A DNA stretch of 10,000 nucleotides from Rheinheimera sp. (GCF_020217005.1 NZ_JAIWOI010000057.1:1-10000), one strand, 5' to 3'. Shown: positions 1 through 7,499, counted from the first letter of the stretch. Notes: a model not told the origin generated them from the sequence alone. Translations and numbers: made by a program.

Positions 1-1105
1 ACTGCTGTGTCGCAGAACTGGTTTCAGGCTGTGGCGCGTTACTTTGACGTTTTAATTCGGCTTCTGTTGGAAAAGTACCATCCCAGCCTGGATCTATCCG
101 CTTTATTCTTTCTTTTAACTGTGGATGAGTGGCAAAGATACTGCTCCACCTGCTGATTGCCTCACCAAAAAACATATGGCTCATCTCATCTGCATTTGGA
201 TTTTTCACTTTACTACCTGACACAGCGCCGCCTATGGCTTTTAAGGCTCCAGCTATCCCGCCAGGATTGCGGGTAAATTGTACTGCGCTGGCGTCGGCTA
301 AAAATTCGCGCTGACGGCTGACAGCCGCTTTGATCACGCTACCAAAAAAAGTGCCTAAATACCCTAAGATCATCAATCCTATCGCCAATCCTAAGATAGC
401 GCCGCCGTTGTCTTTTGATTTAGAACTACGAATCCCTGCAGTTCTGTGGCTGGCGCTTCGTAGCAGGAAATAGCCCGCATGACCAATAAACTCAATACCA
501 TGCAACAGGGCTATCAGGCGAATATTCATCCTCATATCACCATTGAGGATGTGGCTGAATTCGTGTGCTATGACGCCTTGTAACTGGTCGCGGTTCAGCA
601 GGTCGAGACTGCCCTGAGTTATACCTATCACTGCGTCTGCTGGTGAATAGCCGGCGGCGAAGGCGTTCACCGACGTTTCAGGCATTAAATACACCGGAGG
701 CACCGGCACTCCTGAGGCTATCGCCATTTCTTCAACTACATTGAGTAATTGCCGTTGTTTAGCATCAGCGTTGGCATGGTCAAGGCGGGTTCCTCCCAGA
801 GCTTTGGCAACCACCTGACCGCCCTGACTCAGCTCCGCTTGCTTAATGCTGATCACTATAGCTATGACAACAAAGAGTGCTAAGCTAACCCAGGCCATCA
901 TGCTCCAGGGCAGCCGCTGCAGCCAGTCCGGATGCCCAGGGTTGACTAATAGCTGATAGTGCTCAGGTTCCATTACACCTAAAGTTACCAGCAACAACGC
1001 ATTTGTCAGTACAAGAAGACAAAGCACTGCGACGCTAAACAGCAACACCAGTAATCTGGTATTGCTACGGGCTTTGTCCTGAGCGGCGAAAAAATCAACG
1101 GCCAT
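1..1105 (-). CDS. M48-family membrane zinc metallopeptidase (C-terminus cut by window edge)
   Basis: Membrane-bound zinc endopeptidase of the M48 (HtpX/Ste24-like) family, expected to act on membrane or misfolded proteins at the inner membrane. I translated 368 codons from an ATG at 1105-1103, and the frame stays open to position 1, so the C-terminus is missing. Two hydrophobic segments lie near residues 17-43 and 70-88, and a third near 235-260. The catalytic HEFSH motif is at residues 181-185, with zinc ligands H181 and H185 and general base E182. The third ligand is E267 in SRQREFLAD (263-271). NAFAAGY (147-153) is also typical of the family. The tail after about residue 345 is polar. The gene lies 127 bp downstream of lemA on the same strand, a common pairing, so co-transcription is likely. 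The ribosome site is weak (GAGAAC, about 7 nt before ATG). The family call is firm; the substrate is unknown. Confidence 0.93.
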   Translation of the reverse strand, partial: MAVDFFAAQDKARSNTRLLVLLFSVAVLCLLVLTNALLLVTLGVMEPEHYQLLVNPGHPDWLQRLPWSMMAWVSLALFVVIAIVISIKQAELSQGGQVVAKALGGTRLDHANADAKQRQLLNVVEEMAIASGVPVPPVYLMPETSVNAFAAGYSPADAVIGITQGSLDLLNRDQLQGVIAHEFSHILNGDMRMNIRLIALLHGIEFIGHAGYFLLRSASHRTAGIRSSKSKDNGGAILGLAIGLMILGYLGTFFGSVIKAAVSRQREFLADASAVQFTRNPGGIAGALKAIGGAVSGSKVKNPNADEMSHMFFGEAISRWSSIFATHPQLKERIKRIDPGWDGTFPTEAELKRQSNAPQPETSSATQQ

Positions 1106-1232
1106 AGCTGTAGTTCTCAAAGTAATTGGCGCTGTAGTGCAGAGAGGACCCAGAGGCACGCTCTGCCCGAAGTCTCAGTTGCGGTGGAGATAAAGGACAA
1201 ATTGAAGTAAACACGGCCAGGCTTCAGCGCCG

Positions 1233-1823
1233 CTAAAAACTAACTTTAGGAGCAGCCTGAATGGCTGCGCTGTCAGCAAATTCCAGTAACTTCGCATCAT
1301 TTGAGTGGCCAAACAGAGCTGCAAAGAGGACAGGAGGGAAACTTTGTTTATAGCTGTTGTATTCAGTGACCGCGTCGTTAAATGCCTGACGGGCAAAAGC
1401 CACTTTATTTTCTGTGCTGGTCAGCTCTTCGGTCAGTTGCATCATATTCTGGTTAGCTTTTAAATCAGGGTAAGCCTCCATCACCATGCTAAATTTTGTC
1501 ATTGCGCCTTGCAGGGCCGACTCTGCGTTTGCCAGTTGACTTATCGCTGCTGCATCGCCAGGTTGAGATGCGGTCGCCGTTAATTGGTTCATGGCACTGT
1601 TACGTGCGGCAATGACGGCTTCCAGTGTTTCCCGTTCATGGGACATATAGGCTTTTGCTGTTTCCACCAGATTAGGGATTAGGTCATAACGGCGTTTTAG
1701 CTGTACTTCAATTTGAGCAAAAGCGTTTTGAAAGCGATTTTTCAACTTCACCAACTGGTTGTAGATGCTGGCGATGAAAAACAGAATTAAGACGGCAATA
1801 ACTAAGGTAATGATGGTGATCAT
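1233..1823 (-). CDS. lemA: LemA family protein
   Basis: Small membrane-anchored LemA protein of 196 residues, a usual length for the family. One N-terminal hydrophobic segment (residues 2-20) is followed by the family block YNQLVKLKNRFQNAFAQI (21-38) and then RRYDLIPNLVETAKAYMSHE (44-63). The rest is predicted mostly helical, ending in the conserved EYNSYKQSFPPVLFAALFG (154-172). The soluble part is expected outside the cytoplasmic membrane. Its biochemical role is not established; in many bacteria lemA sits beside an M48 or HtpX-like protease or a TPM-domain gene, as here, where an M48 peptidase follows 127 bp downstream. The ATG at 1823-1821 has a good ribosome site, AAAGGA (RC of 1830-1835), 6 nt upstream. 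A shorter frame covering 1175-1396 on the same strand is a shadow. The family assignment is secure; the function is inferred only from context. Confidence 0.96.
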   Translation of the reverse strand: MITIITLVIAVLILFFIASIYNQLVKLKNRFQNAFAQIEVQLKRRYDLIPNLVETAKAYMSHERETLEAVIAARNSAMNQLTATASQPGDAAAISQLANAESALQGAMTKFSMVMEAYPDLKANQNMMQLTEELTSTENKVAFARQAFNDAVTEYNSYKQSFPPVLFAALFGHSNDAKLLEFADSAAIQAAPKVSF

Positions 1824-1870
1824 GGGTTTTCCTTTTACCAGTATGAAGATGTCATCGACACCACTCTAGC

Positions 1871-1898
1871 ATTGTAAAAATTAGTTGAACAGCATCAA
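1871..1898 (-). promoter_or_regulatory. Candidate sigma-70 promoter for lemA-M48
   Basis: Read on the minus strand, TTGATG (1898-1893) and TACAAT (1876-1871) are separated by 16 bp, a reasonable -35/-10 pair. Initiation near 1864 would leave a leader of about 40 nt before the lemA ATG, which includes the AAAGGA ribosome site. This is a match by eye; transcription start mapping would settle it. Confidence 0.5.
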
Positions 1899-2066
1899 CA
1901 GGCCGTTGCTGTGCAGGCAAGTGGCGCTGAGGTGTCTCAGACTCCAATGTTTAGAATTTTTGAATTAAATGCTCAATTTTGTCTGTTATTCAGCCGGTCA
2001 TTTTCAACTTATACTGCTGCCATAACAGATTAAGTCGTTTTTATTCATAAGAACCGGAGATACAAA

Positions 2067-2762
2067 ATGTTTGAAATTATTCGCTCAGCAGATCGGGGAA
2101 GAGCCCACTTCGGTTGGTTAAAAAGTCAACACAGCTTTTCTTTTGGAGATTATTACAATCCAAAACAAATGGGTTTTTCAGAATTGCGGGTGATTAATGA
2201 CGATGAAGTCTCAGCGGGCGCTGGTTTTCCGACTCATAGTCACCGCAATATGGAAATCATCAGCTATGTGCTCGAAGGCAAAATAGCGCATAAAGATTCG
2301 GCAGGTAATGAAGAAATACTACCGGCAGGCGAATTCCAGTTAATGAGCGCGGGTAAAGGAATTTCTCATAGTGAATACAACGCCAGTAAAAATGACAGGC
2401 TTAAGTTTTTACAAATCTGGATCCAACCTAATCAACTCAATGGTGCTCCTGGTTATCAGCAAAAAAACTTTGGCCAACAGCCTGGTTTAACTGAAGTCAT
2501 TACACCTGATGGCCGCAACGGTACTTTAACCATTAAGCAGGATGCCAGCCTGTCACAGCTTATTTTATTGCCAGGACAGCAGCAGATGATGCCAGTGCAG
2601 TCTGACCGGGCTTATTACCTGCATTTGATCAATGGCGAGCTTGATATAGCAGATCAAAAGTTAAAGGCAGGGGATGGCATCAAGTTGACTCAGTTGACTG
2701 AGCTTATGGTCAAAGCAGGCACTGATGCAGTCAGAGCGCTTTGGTTTGATTTACCACTCTAA
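2067..2762 (+). CDS. Pirin family protein (YhhW-like bicupin, possible quercetin 2,3-dioxygenase)
   Basis: Pirin-type double-cupin protein of 231 residues, the same length as E. coli YhhW, whose quercetin 2,3-dioxygenase activity was shown in vitro. The four metal ligands are present at the expected places in the N-terminal cupin: H57 and H59 in THSHRNMEIISYVLEG, and H101 and E103 in GISHSEYN. The start RSADRGRAHFGWLKSQHSFS is also typical of the family. The C-terminal cupin (about 140-231) has no visible metal site, as usual. The protein is cytosolic, without a signal peptide. The ATG at 2067 follows GGAGA by 7 nt. A TATACT (2010-2015) could be a -10 box, but no good -35 box accompanies it. 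The gene is monocistronic: lemA is divergent and the next gene converges. The physiological substrate is unknown; pirins are often linked to oxidative or electrophile stress. No regulator site was recognised. Confidence 0.95.
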   Translation: MFEIIRSADRGRAHFGWLKSQHSFSFGDYYNPKQMGFSELRVINDDEVSAGAGFPTHSHRNMEIISYVLEGKIAHKDSAGNEEILPAGEFQLMSAGKGISHSEYNASKNDRLKFLQIWIQPNQLNGAPGYQQKNFGQQPGLTEVITPDGRNGTLTIKQDASLSQLILLPGQQQMMPVQSDRAYYLHLINGELDIADQKLKAGDGIKLTQLTELMVKAGTDAVRALWFDLPL

Positions 2763-2825
2763 CAAGCTGTTGCCAGGCCAAGTGGCTAGGCTATGTAGCC
2801 TGACAGGGGCGTTTGATCTGCAGCA

Positions 2826-2858
2826 ACTTCAGGGATGTGACTACCACTTCCCTGAAGT
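2826..2858. terminator. Hairpin between convergent genes, possible bidirectional terminator
   Basis: A perfect 10-bp stem, ACTTCAGGGA (2826-2835) with TCCCTGAAGT (2849-2858), extends across one mismatch by GTG/CAC (2837-2839 with 2845-2847) around the loop ACTAC. The minus-strand stop TAG (2841-2843) lies in that loop. A second small stem, AGGCT/AGCCT with a 4-nt loop, is at 2788-2801. Neither stem is followed by a T-run on either strand, so an intrinsic terminator is not assured; mRNA 3'-end protection is equally possible. Confidence 0.45.
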
Positions 2859-3401
2859 CTGGATTGTCTGGTTGATGTCGCTATGCGGGTTTAATAAGGA
2901 GGTCAGAATATGATCCTCCCAGTTGCCATTGATCTGCAAATAGCGTTTTGCAACACCTTCTTCAGCAAATCCGAGCTTTTTCAGTAACTTGCCTGATCGT
3001 AGATTGGACGGCATATAGTTTGCCATGATGCGGTTTAACTGCAGTTCGTCAAAGGCATAACTGATCACAGACTGACAGAGTTTGGTCATCACTCCTGTTC
3101 CCTGATAGTTGTGCGCCACGCCGTAGCCGATAAAACAAGCTCTGAATGGACCATACTGGATAGCCGTCAGAGAACAGTGTGCTGCGACCTTGCCATCCAG
3201 CAGCGCAATGAAATGGGCTGCACTGCCATTTTGCCGCTGGTGCTGATACTCAGTGAACAAGGCAAAAAGCGCGGCTTCGCTGTAATAGTTGTCATCTCGT
3301 TGTGGCTGCCAGGGCTTAAAATGCTCAGCATTGTCCTGATAATAATTTGACAGCAGAGCAGCATCCGCAGGGGTGATCAAGCGAATAACCATGCTAGACA
3401 C
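2841..3401 (-). CDS. rimJ: GNAT N-acetyltransferase, RimJ-like (ribosomal protein S5-alanine acetyltransferase family)
   Basis: Cytosolic acetyl-CoA-dependent N-acetyltransferase of 186 residues. RimJ acetylates the N-terminal alanine of ribosomal protein S5. Visible features are an N-terminal core IRLITPADAALLSNYYQDN (6-24), KPWQPQRDD (29-37), the acetyl-CoA loop HNYQGTGVMTKL (97-108), and a C-terminal run, IMANYMPSNLRSGKLLKKLG (125-144), then FAEEGVAKRYLQINGNWEDH (145-164), which matches what I recall of E. coli RimJ almost position for position. It lacks roughly ten N-terminal residues of E. coli RimJ (194 aa). The start is taken as GTG at 3401-3399, overlapping the upstream stop by one base (TAGTG), which favours translational coupling; an ATG at 3392-3390 would remove three residues. 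It is the last gene of an overlapping cluster with VF530 and a propeller protein. The GNAT call is near certain; S5 as substrate is inferred, and a related peptide or small-molecule acetylase is possible. Confidence 0.88.
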   Translation of the reverse strand: MSSMVIRLITPADAALLSNYYQDNAEHFKPWQPQRDDNYYSEAALFALFTEYQHQRQNGSAAHFIALLDGKVAAHCSLTAIQYGPFRACFIGYGVAHNYQGTGVMTKLCQSVISYAFDELQLNRIMANYMPSNLRSGKLLKKLGFAEEGVAKRYLQINGNWEDHILTSLLNPHSDINQTIQTSGKW

Positions 3402-3649
3402 TAGCTCTTTTGGTACAGCTTTAGCTTGATAAACAACTCTTCCACTTGTGTTCTGGCCCAGGGGGTTTTGCGCAAAAAGGTCAGACTGGATTTAATACTG
3501 GGGTTATTGCTGAAACATTTTAGCGGTATTTGCTTTGCTAAAGCTGCAAAACCGCCTTGCTGCTCAAGCAGCAACTCCAGTATCTGCTGCAGGGTAAAAC
3601 CATGCAGCGGATTATTTTGTTGTGGCTGGTTTGGGGCTGGGATTGCCAT
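3401..3649 (-). CDS. VF530 family (DUF2132) small putative DNA-binding protein
   Basis: 82-residue protein matching the VF530/DUF2132 family, named after a Vibrio fischeri protein of known structure and usually annotated as DNA-binding. The core runs from NNPLHGFTLQQILELLLEQQ (12-31) through IPLKCFSNNPSIKSSLTFLR (41-60) to KTPWARTQVEELFIKLK (61-77), with the family hallmarks CF.NNPS.KSSL.FLRKTPWAR. It is basic and helical, without signal peptide or membrane segment. The ATG at 3649-3647 overlaps the 3' end of the upstream propeller gene by 38 bp in another frame, and no strong ribosome site precedes it, so translation may rely on coupling. An in-frame stop seven codons upstream excludes a long extension. 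Its stop overlaps the next gene's start by one base. The family call is strong. DNA binding is a family annotation, not visible here, and the target and purpose are unknown. Confidence 0.9.
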   Translation of the reverse strand: MAIPAPNQPQQNNPLHGFTLQQILELLLEQQGGFAALAKQIPLKCFSNNPSIKSSLTFLRKTPWARTQVEELFIKLKLYQKS

Positions 3650-5630
3650 AAGGACTTTGCTCTGTTGTTGCTAAAGGCCGGAATTGGCCATGGTAGTTCT
3701 CATCGTCTGTGCCAATCATCAAAGCAGAACCCGGGAGCAATGGACTTGGACTGGCTAAAGCTTCCACTTTAAAGCCGTCGATTTGCCATAACACAGGCCG
3801 TTCTGCCATCAGGCTAATGGCTTGTTTTGCAGCTGGATTCACCAATGCCAGTGGGTATACAGCGCTGGAGAAGGGACCGTTATCCGAACTGTCCAGCACA
3901 GCACTAGCCCAGAGCACATCGGCTTCCAAATGTAAGTCGGCTATTACTCTGTTGTAGTTACGGTTTTTCAGTCCGGTTGGGCCTGTCACCTGAATTTTCT
4001 GACTATTCCACTGAATGCTGGCAGCAGCTATATCCAGTTCACCCCATTGTAAAAAGCCCGCCGTAGTGGCAGTACCACGTTCACCTAAAATCACCAGGTA
4101 GCGGTTTACATCCTTTTTTGCACAGGCTAAACCTTCAAAATTATCACCATCTTGTTCCGGACTGCTGTCGCGTTCCACTGGTAATTCAAAGGTATTTAGC
4201 ACCTGTGCATAAGTGGGGAAAACTTTAATATGAAACAGCCGTCCAAAGGAGCCTTGCCAGGTACCGCTTTCTGCGATAAGGAATTCAGCATTTTGACCAG
4301 GTAAAGCACAAACAGCTTCTAAATCATTGGATGCCTGACCTGAGGGCCAGTTTGTAACAAATAAATTTTGTGCGGTGAGTTGCTGGTCCTGATTCAATTG
4401 GATCAGAGTTAAACGATCTCCCTGACGCTGAATTTTTTTATCCTGCACTGCCAGGTAATGATTCTGATCCAAAGCCGCTAATCCACTGATTGCTGGTAAA
4501 GCGGTTTGGGTTTTTGGCCGGTAGGGGGTGTACCAACGCGGGTCAACCGGCATTTTAAACAGCAGCGGTGACATTCGGTTAAATTTGTCGGTATGAGTGC
4601 CGCACTGAATATTGTCTGCGTAATGCTGTTTCCAGGGATCGTTGATCAAATACACTGTGCCGTTAGCAATGGTGACGGCTTCCAACGCAGTTTGTACCAT
4701 CTTGTCGTAAGCAGGACAGAGGCCACTGTCGTCTGTGCTGACATAAAAACTCAGTTTTTGTACAAAAGGTGGAATACGGTTGGTTAAATCAAACACCCAC
4801 AATTCATCGTCATTCCGGGCTACAGCCACTAAATAGCCGGGATGTCCCAGAATTGGGCTGGGTAAAAACTCAATGCCATTAATTGGATGGTCCGCCTCAT
4901 CCAGAACCGGCAGGGTCAGATTTGCATCTATCACTTTGACAAAATTGTCGCGCAGCCAGAAATCTTGTGTCAGCCGGGTTTTGAATAATTTAGGCTTGTT
5001 TGCCATGTCCTGTTCAAGAGCCAGATATAAATTCTGGTGGTCATCTACGGCTAAACCTTCCACACCATCATTAGGGAAATTGCCAACTTTAGCTTCCAGC
5101 GGGAACTGGACTGGCCGCACAGCCACAATTTCGGCGCGGGTTAGGGCGCTATCAACCTGAATTTTTAATAACAGCGTTGGGTAAGCCGTCGAGTTAGATT
5201 GACTAAACTTTTTTGCACACTCGTTACTTAACTGATAGCTCGATGCATCTTCAGTCACGGTAATTAAAGTGGTGTCGTCCAACCTGTCCCAGGTTAAAGC
5301 CTCTAAATCAGGCTTATCTATTAAATAGTTGTAAAAACAGCTGTTTTTAAGACTATCCGCCACTGTAATTTGAATAGGTTGAGTAATAGCTGCCGCAGTA
5401 GCGGGGTCAATACGGAATAATTTCATCCGGGTTGTTTCATGCGCGCTTTGGTCACCTACGACTACCAGTTCACCTTTACGAAAGGTCACGCCTGAGGTTT
5501 GTGGGTCGAGTAGGGTTTGTTTTTCTAAGTCAGTTAGCCATTGGCCAGTCAGAGCCGTTTCTGCATTCAGATCCCCGCTTAAGCCGGCCAGCAGCACTAA
5601 AGTGAACAGGGATTTGGATAAATTGATCAC
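3612..5630 (-). CDS. Secreted beta-propeller-like protein, possibly phytase-esterase-like family
   Basis: 672-residue protein with a clear Sec signal peptide (hydrophobic 7-18, likely cleavage after LNA at 21-23), so periplasmic or secreted. The mature part repeats a motif of the type (D/V)EGLA or LEA(L/V) followed by a strand such as LYLALE: 108-115 DLEALTWD, 189-205 with EGLAVDD and LYLALE, 316-329 LEAVTI then VYLI, 381-394 ISGLAALD then YLAV, 436-443 DLEAVCAL, 498-515 FEGLACA then YLVIL, and 622-628 VEALASP, ending with IGTDDENYHGQFRPL (639-653). This spacing suggests beta-propeller blades and resembles the 'esterase-like activity of phytase' family (PF13449), but the family is inferred. 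Cysteines at 98, 138, 305, 343, 441 and 503 could form disulfides. The start is GTG (5630-5628) with only a weak AAGA ribosome site; no better in-frame start is visible upstream. It heads an overlapping cluster with VF530. The catalytic function is unknown; it may bind phosphate esters or metals. Confidence 0.82.
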   Translation of the reverse strand: MINLSKSLFTLVLLAGLSGDLNAETALTGQWLTDLEKQTLLDPQTSGVTFRKGELVVVGDQSAHETTRMKLFRIDPATAAAITQPIQITVADSLKNSCFYNYLIDKPDLEALTWDRLDDTTLITVTEDASSYQLSNECAKKFSQSNSTAYPTLLLKIQVDSALTRAEIVAVRPVQFPLEAKVGNFPNDGVEGLAVDDHQNLYLALEQDMANKPKLFKTRLTQDFWLRDNFVKVIDANLTLPVLDEADHPINGIEFLPSPILGHPGYLVAVARNDDELWVFDLTNRIPPFVQKLSFYVSTDDSGLCPAYDKMVQTALEAVTIANGTVYLINDPWKQHYADNIQCGTHTDKFNRMSPLLFKMPVDPRWYTPYRPKTQTALPAISGLAALDQNHYLAVQDKKIQRQGDRLTLIQLNQDQQLTAQNLFVTNWPSGQASNDLEAVCALPGQNAEFLIAESGTWQGSFGRLFHIKVFPTYAQVLNTFELPVERDSSPEQDGDNFEGLACAKKDVNRYLVILGERGTATTAGFLQWGELDIAAASIQWNSQKIQVTGPTGLKNRNYNRVIADLHLEADVLWASAVLDSSDNGPFSSAVYPLALVNPAAKQAISLMAERPVLWQIDGFKVEALASPSPLLPGSALMIGTDDENYHGQFRPLATTEQSPYGNPSPKPATTK

Positions 5631-5692
5631 AGTCTTAGATCCATAATTCAGGACAGATTCAGATGGCGCCTAACATACGATCTACCAGACTA

Positions 5693-5706
5693 TTTCGCTA
5701 GCGAAA
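5693..5706. promoter_or_regulatory. Perfect 14-bp palindrome upstream of the propeller gene
   Basis: TTTCGCTAGCGAAA is a perfect dyad centred about 70 bp upstream of the propeller GTG start, in the part of the intergenic region where a promoter is expected. Its length and symmetry suit a dimeric repressor site. No regulator could be assigned and no clear -35/-10 pair was found next to it. Confidence 0.35.
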
Positions 5707-5773
5707 CCCGATAAAAACGCATTATTCGCCGAAAAAAAATACAATAACTTGAGAGGTATAGCAGAAGATAAGA

Positions 5774-5828
5774 AAAATGGGGTCAGATCACATTGTTAAT
5801 AGTTAACAATGTGATCTGACCCCATTTT
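5774..5828 (-). terminator. Perfect 26-bp inverted repeat; likely asnB terminator, possibly a dispersed repeat
   Basis: Arms at 5774-5799 and 5803-5828 are exact reverse complements with a 3-nt loop (TAG). Each arm contains TGGGGTCAGATCACATTG or its complement. It starts 6 nt after the asnB stop and, read on the minus strand, ends in ATTTTTC, so it has the stem and T-run of an intrinsic terminator. The arms are far longer and more perfect than a usual terminator, and the AATGGGGTCAG outer part recalls palindromic repeats seen at many intergenic sites in proteobacteria, some associated with IS200-like or RAYT transposases (from memory). No target duplication is evident in the flanks. Confidence 0.75.
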
Positions 5829-5834
5829 AAGGTT

Positions 5835-7499
5835 TTAGTAACCTTGTTCGTGAACGTCCCGCACAGCCCGCCCTGATGGGTCAGTCATTTGGGCCATTTT
5901 GGCATCCCATGCCAAAGCTTCAGGGGTAGAACAAGCGACCGACTTACCGCCAGGTACACAGGAAATAGCGCCAGTGTGTGGGAAATGTTCTTCAAAAATC
6001 ACACGATAGAAATAAGCTTCTTTGCTGTCCGGCGTATTCACCGGGAAGCGGAAAGCAGCAGTGGCCATTTGCTGATCAGACACTTCTTTTTCAGCATGAG
6101 CTTTTAAGCTGTCAATCCAGCTATAGCCGACGCCGTCAGAAAACTGCTCTTTTTGACGCCATAAAATTTCGTGTGGTAACAAGCCATCAAAGGCCTGACG
6201 CAAAATGTGTTTTTCCATTTTGCCTTTGCCACACATTTTGGCTTCTGGATTTAACCGCATGGCGACGTCCATAAAGTGCTTGTCGAGGAAAGGGACACGA
6301 GCTTCGATACCCCAGGCCGACATGGCTTTATTGGCTCTGTTGCAGTCAAACATATGCAACCTGTCCAGCTTACGTAAAGTTTCTTCGTGGAACTCTTTAG
6401 CGTTTGGTGCTTTGTGGAAATACAAATAACCACCAAAAATTTCATCAGAACCTTCGCCCGACAACACCATTTTTATACCCATGGCTTTTATTTTACGGGC
6501 CATTAAGTACATAGGGGTTGAAGCGCGAATAGTAGTCACATCATAAGTTTCAAGGAAATAGACTACATCTCGCAGTGAGTCCAAACCTTCTTGTACGGTA
6601 AAGAGCACTTCGTGATGCACTGTACCTATAGCGTCCGCTACTTTGCGGGCTGCAGCCAAATCAGGTGAACCTTGCAAGCCCACTGCAAAAGAGTGCAGGC
6701 GAGGCCACCAGGCTTCGGATTGACCATCGTCCTCTACGCGATTACGGGCAAACTGCTGAGTAATAGCTGAGATCAACGAGGAATCCAGACCACCGGATAA
6801 CAACACACCATAAGGCACATCAGACATCAGATGGCTTTTTACGCTTTGCTCAAGCGCAGCGCGTAGTTCGCCCAGGTCAGCAGGATTGTCTTTGACTGCA
6901 TCAAAACTCTGCCAGTCGCGTTTGTAGTATTTTTCCAGTTTGCCAATTTTGCTATCAAAGTAATGGCCTGGCGGGAATTCCTGCATTTGTTTACACACAG
7001 GCACCAGAGCTTTTAATTCTGAGGCTACATAAAGCTGACCGTGTTCGTCGTAACCGTAATACAGCGGGATAATGCCGATATGGTCACGGGCAATCAGGTA
7101 ACGGTTTTGTTCTGCGTCATACAGAATAAAAGCAAACATACCCTGCAGCTGATCAATAAAGTCAGCACCGTGCTCCAGGTACAAAGGCAATATCACCTCG
7201 CAGTCTGACTTGGTCTGGAACTGGTAGTCGACGTTTAAATTTTTCTCTAAATTTTTGTGATTATAAATCTCACCATTCACTGCCAGAATGTGATTTCGAT
7301 TTGGATTAATCAGGGGCTGAGCGCCATTTTCAGTATCTACAATCGCCAGACGCTCATGCACTAAAATTGCATTGTCGTTGTTCCATACACCCGACCAGTC
7401 TGGTCCACGGTGGCGTAATAACTTAGATAACTGTAGCGCCTGCTGGCGCAAGGCTTTAACATCAGTCTTGATGTCAAGCACCCCGAATATCGAACACAT
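5835..7499 (-). CDS. asnB: Asparagine synthetase B, glutamine-hydrolysing
   Basis: Cytosolic enzyme making asparagine from aspartate, ATP and glutamine (or ammonia). It is 554 residues, matching E. coli AsnB. The N-terminal class II amidotransferase domain has the nucleophile C2 exposed after Met1 removal (MCSIFG), R50 in LVHERLAIVD, NGEIYN (75-80) and D99 in KSDCEV. The C-terminal synthetase domain (from about 210) carries the PPi loop SGGLDSS (235-241), LSGEGSDEIFGGY (346-358) and WGIEARVPFLD (396-406). All key residues seem intact. The ATG at 7499-7497 has AGAGG 9 nt upstream. The gene stands alone: a strong hairpin follows its stop and the DUF3025 gene is divergent. A ~120-bp inverted-repeat element lies only 36 bp upstream of the start, so the promoter must either lie inside or beyond it. 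No Lrp or AsnC site could be recognised. Confidence 0.98.
   Translation of the reverse strand: MCSIFGVLDIKTDVKALRQQALQLSKLLRHRGPDWSGVWNNDNAILVHERLAIVDTENGAQPLINPNRNHILAVNGEIYNHKNLEKNLNVDYQFQTKSDCEVILPLYLEHGADFIDQLQGMFAFILYDAEQNRYLIARDHIGIIPLYYGYDEHGQLYVASELKALVPVCKQMQEFPPGHYFDSKIGKLEKYYKRDWQSFDAVKDNPADLGELRAALEQSVKSHLMSDVPYGVLLSGGLDSSLISAITQQFARNRVEDDGQSEAWWPRLHSFAVGLQGSPDLAAARKVADAIGTVHHEVLFTVQEGLDSLRDVVYFLETYDVTTIRASTPMYLMARKIKAMGIKMVLSGEGSDEIFGGYLYFHKAPNAKEFHEETLRKLDRLHMFDCNRANKAMSAWGIEARVPFLDKHFMDVAMRLNPEAKMCGKGKMEKHILRQAFDGLLPHEILWRQKEQFSDGVGYSWIDSLKAHAEKEVSDQQMATAAFRFPVNTPDSKEAYFYRVIFEEHFPHTGAISCVPGGKSVACSTPEALAWDAKMAQMTDPSGRAVRDVHEQGY

Noticed and set aside
129..314. Plus-strand open frame of 61 codons
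   Set aside because: It lies entirely antisense to the M48 peptidase gene, which has its full catalytic motif set; no ribosome site or recognisable product.
1139..1166. GCAGAG...CTCTGC hairpin between lemA and the M48 gene as a terminator
   Set aside because: Only 6 bp with a 16-nt loop and no T-run; does not support separating the two genes into different transcripts.
4593..5160. Plus-strand open frames within the propeller gene region
   Set aside because: Antisense to a long coding frame with a signal peptide and recurring motifs; the translations show no domain.
5889..6429. Plus-strand frames opposite asnB
   Set aside because: They are shadows of the highly conserved AsnB coding sequence, with low-complexity translations and no start context.
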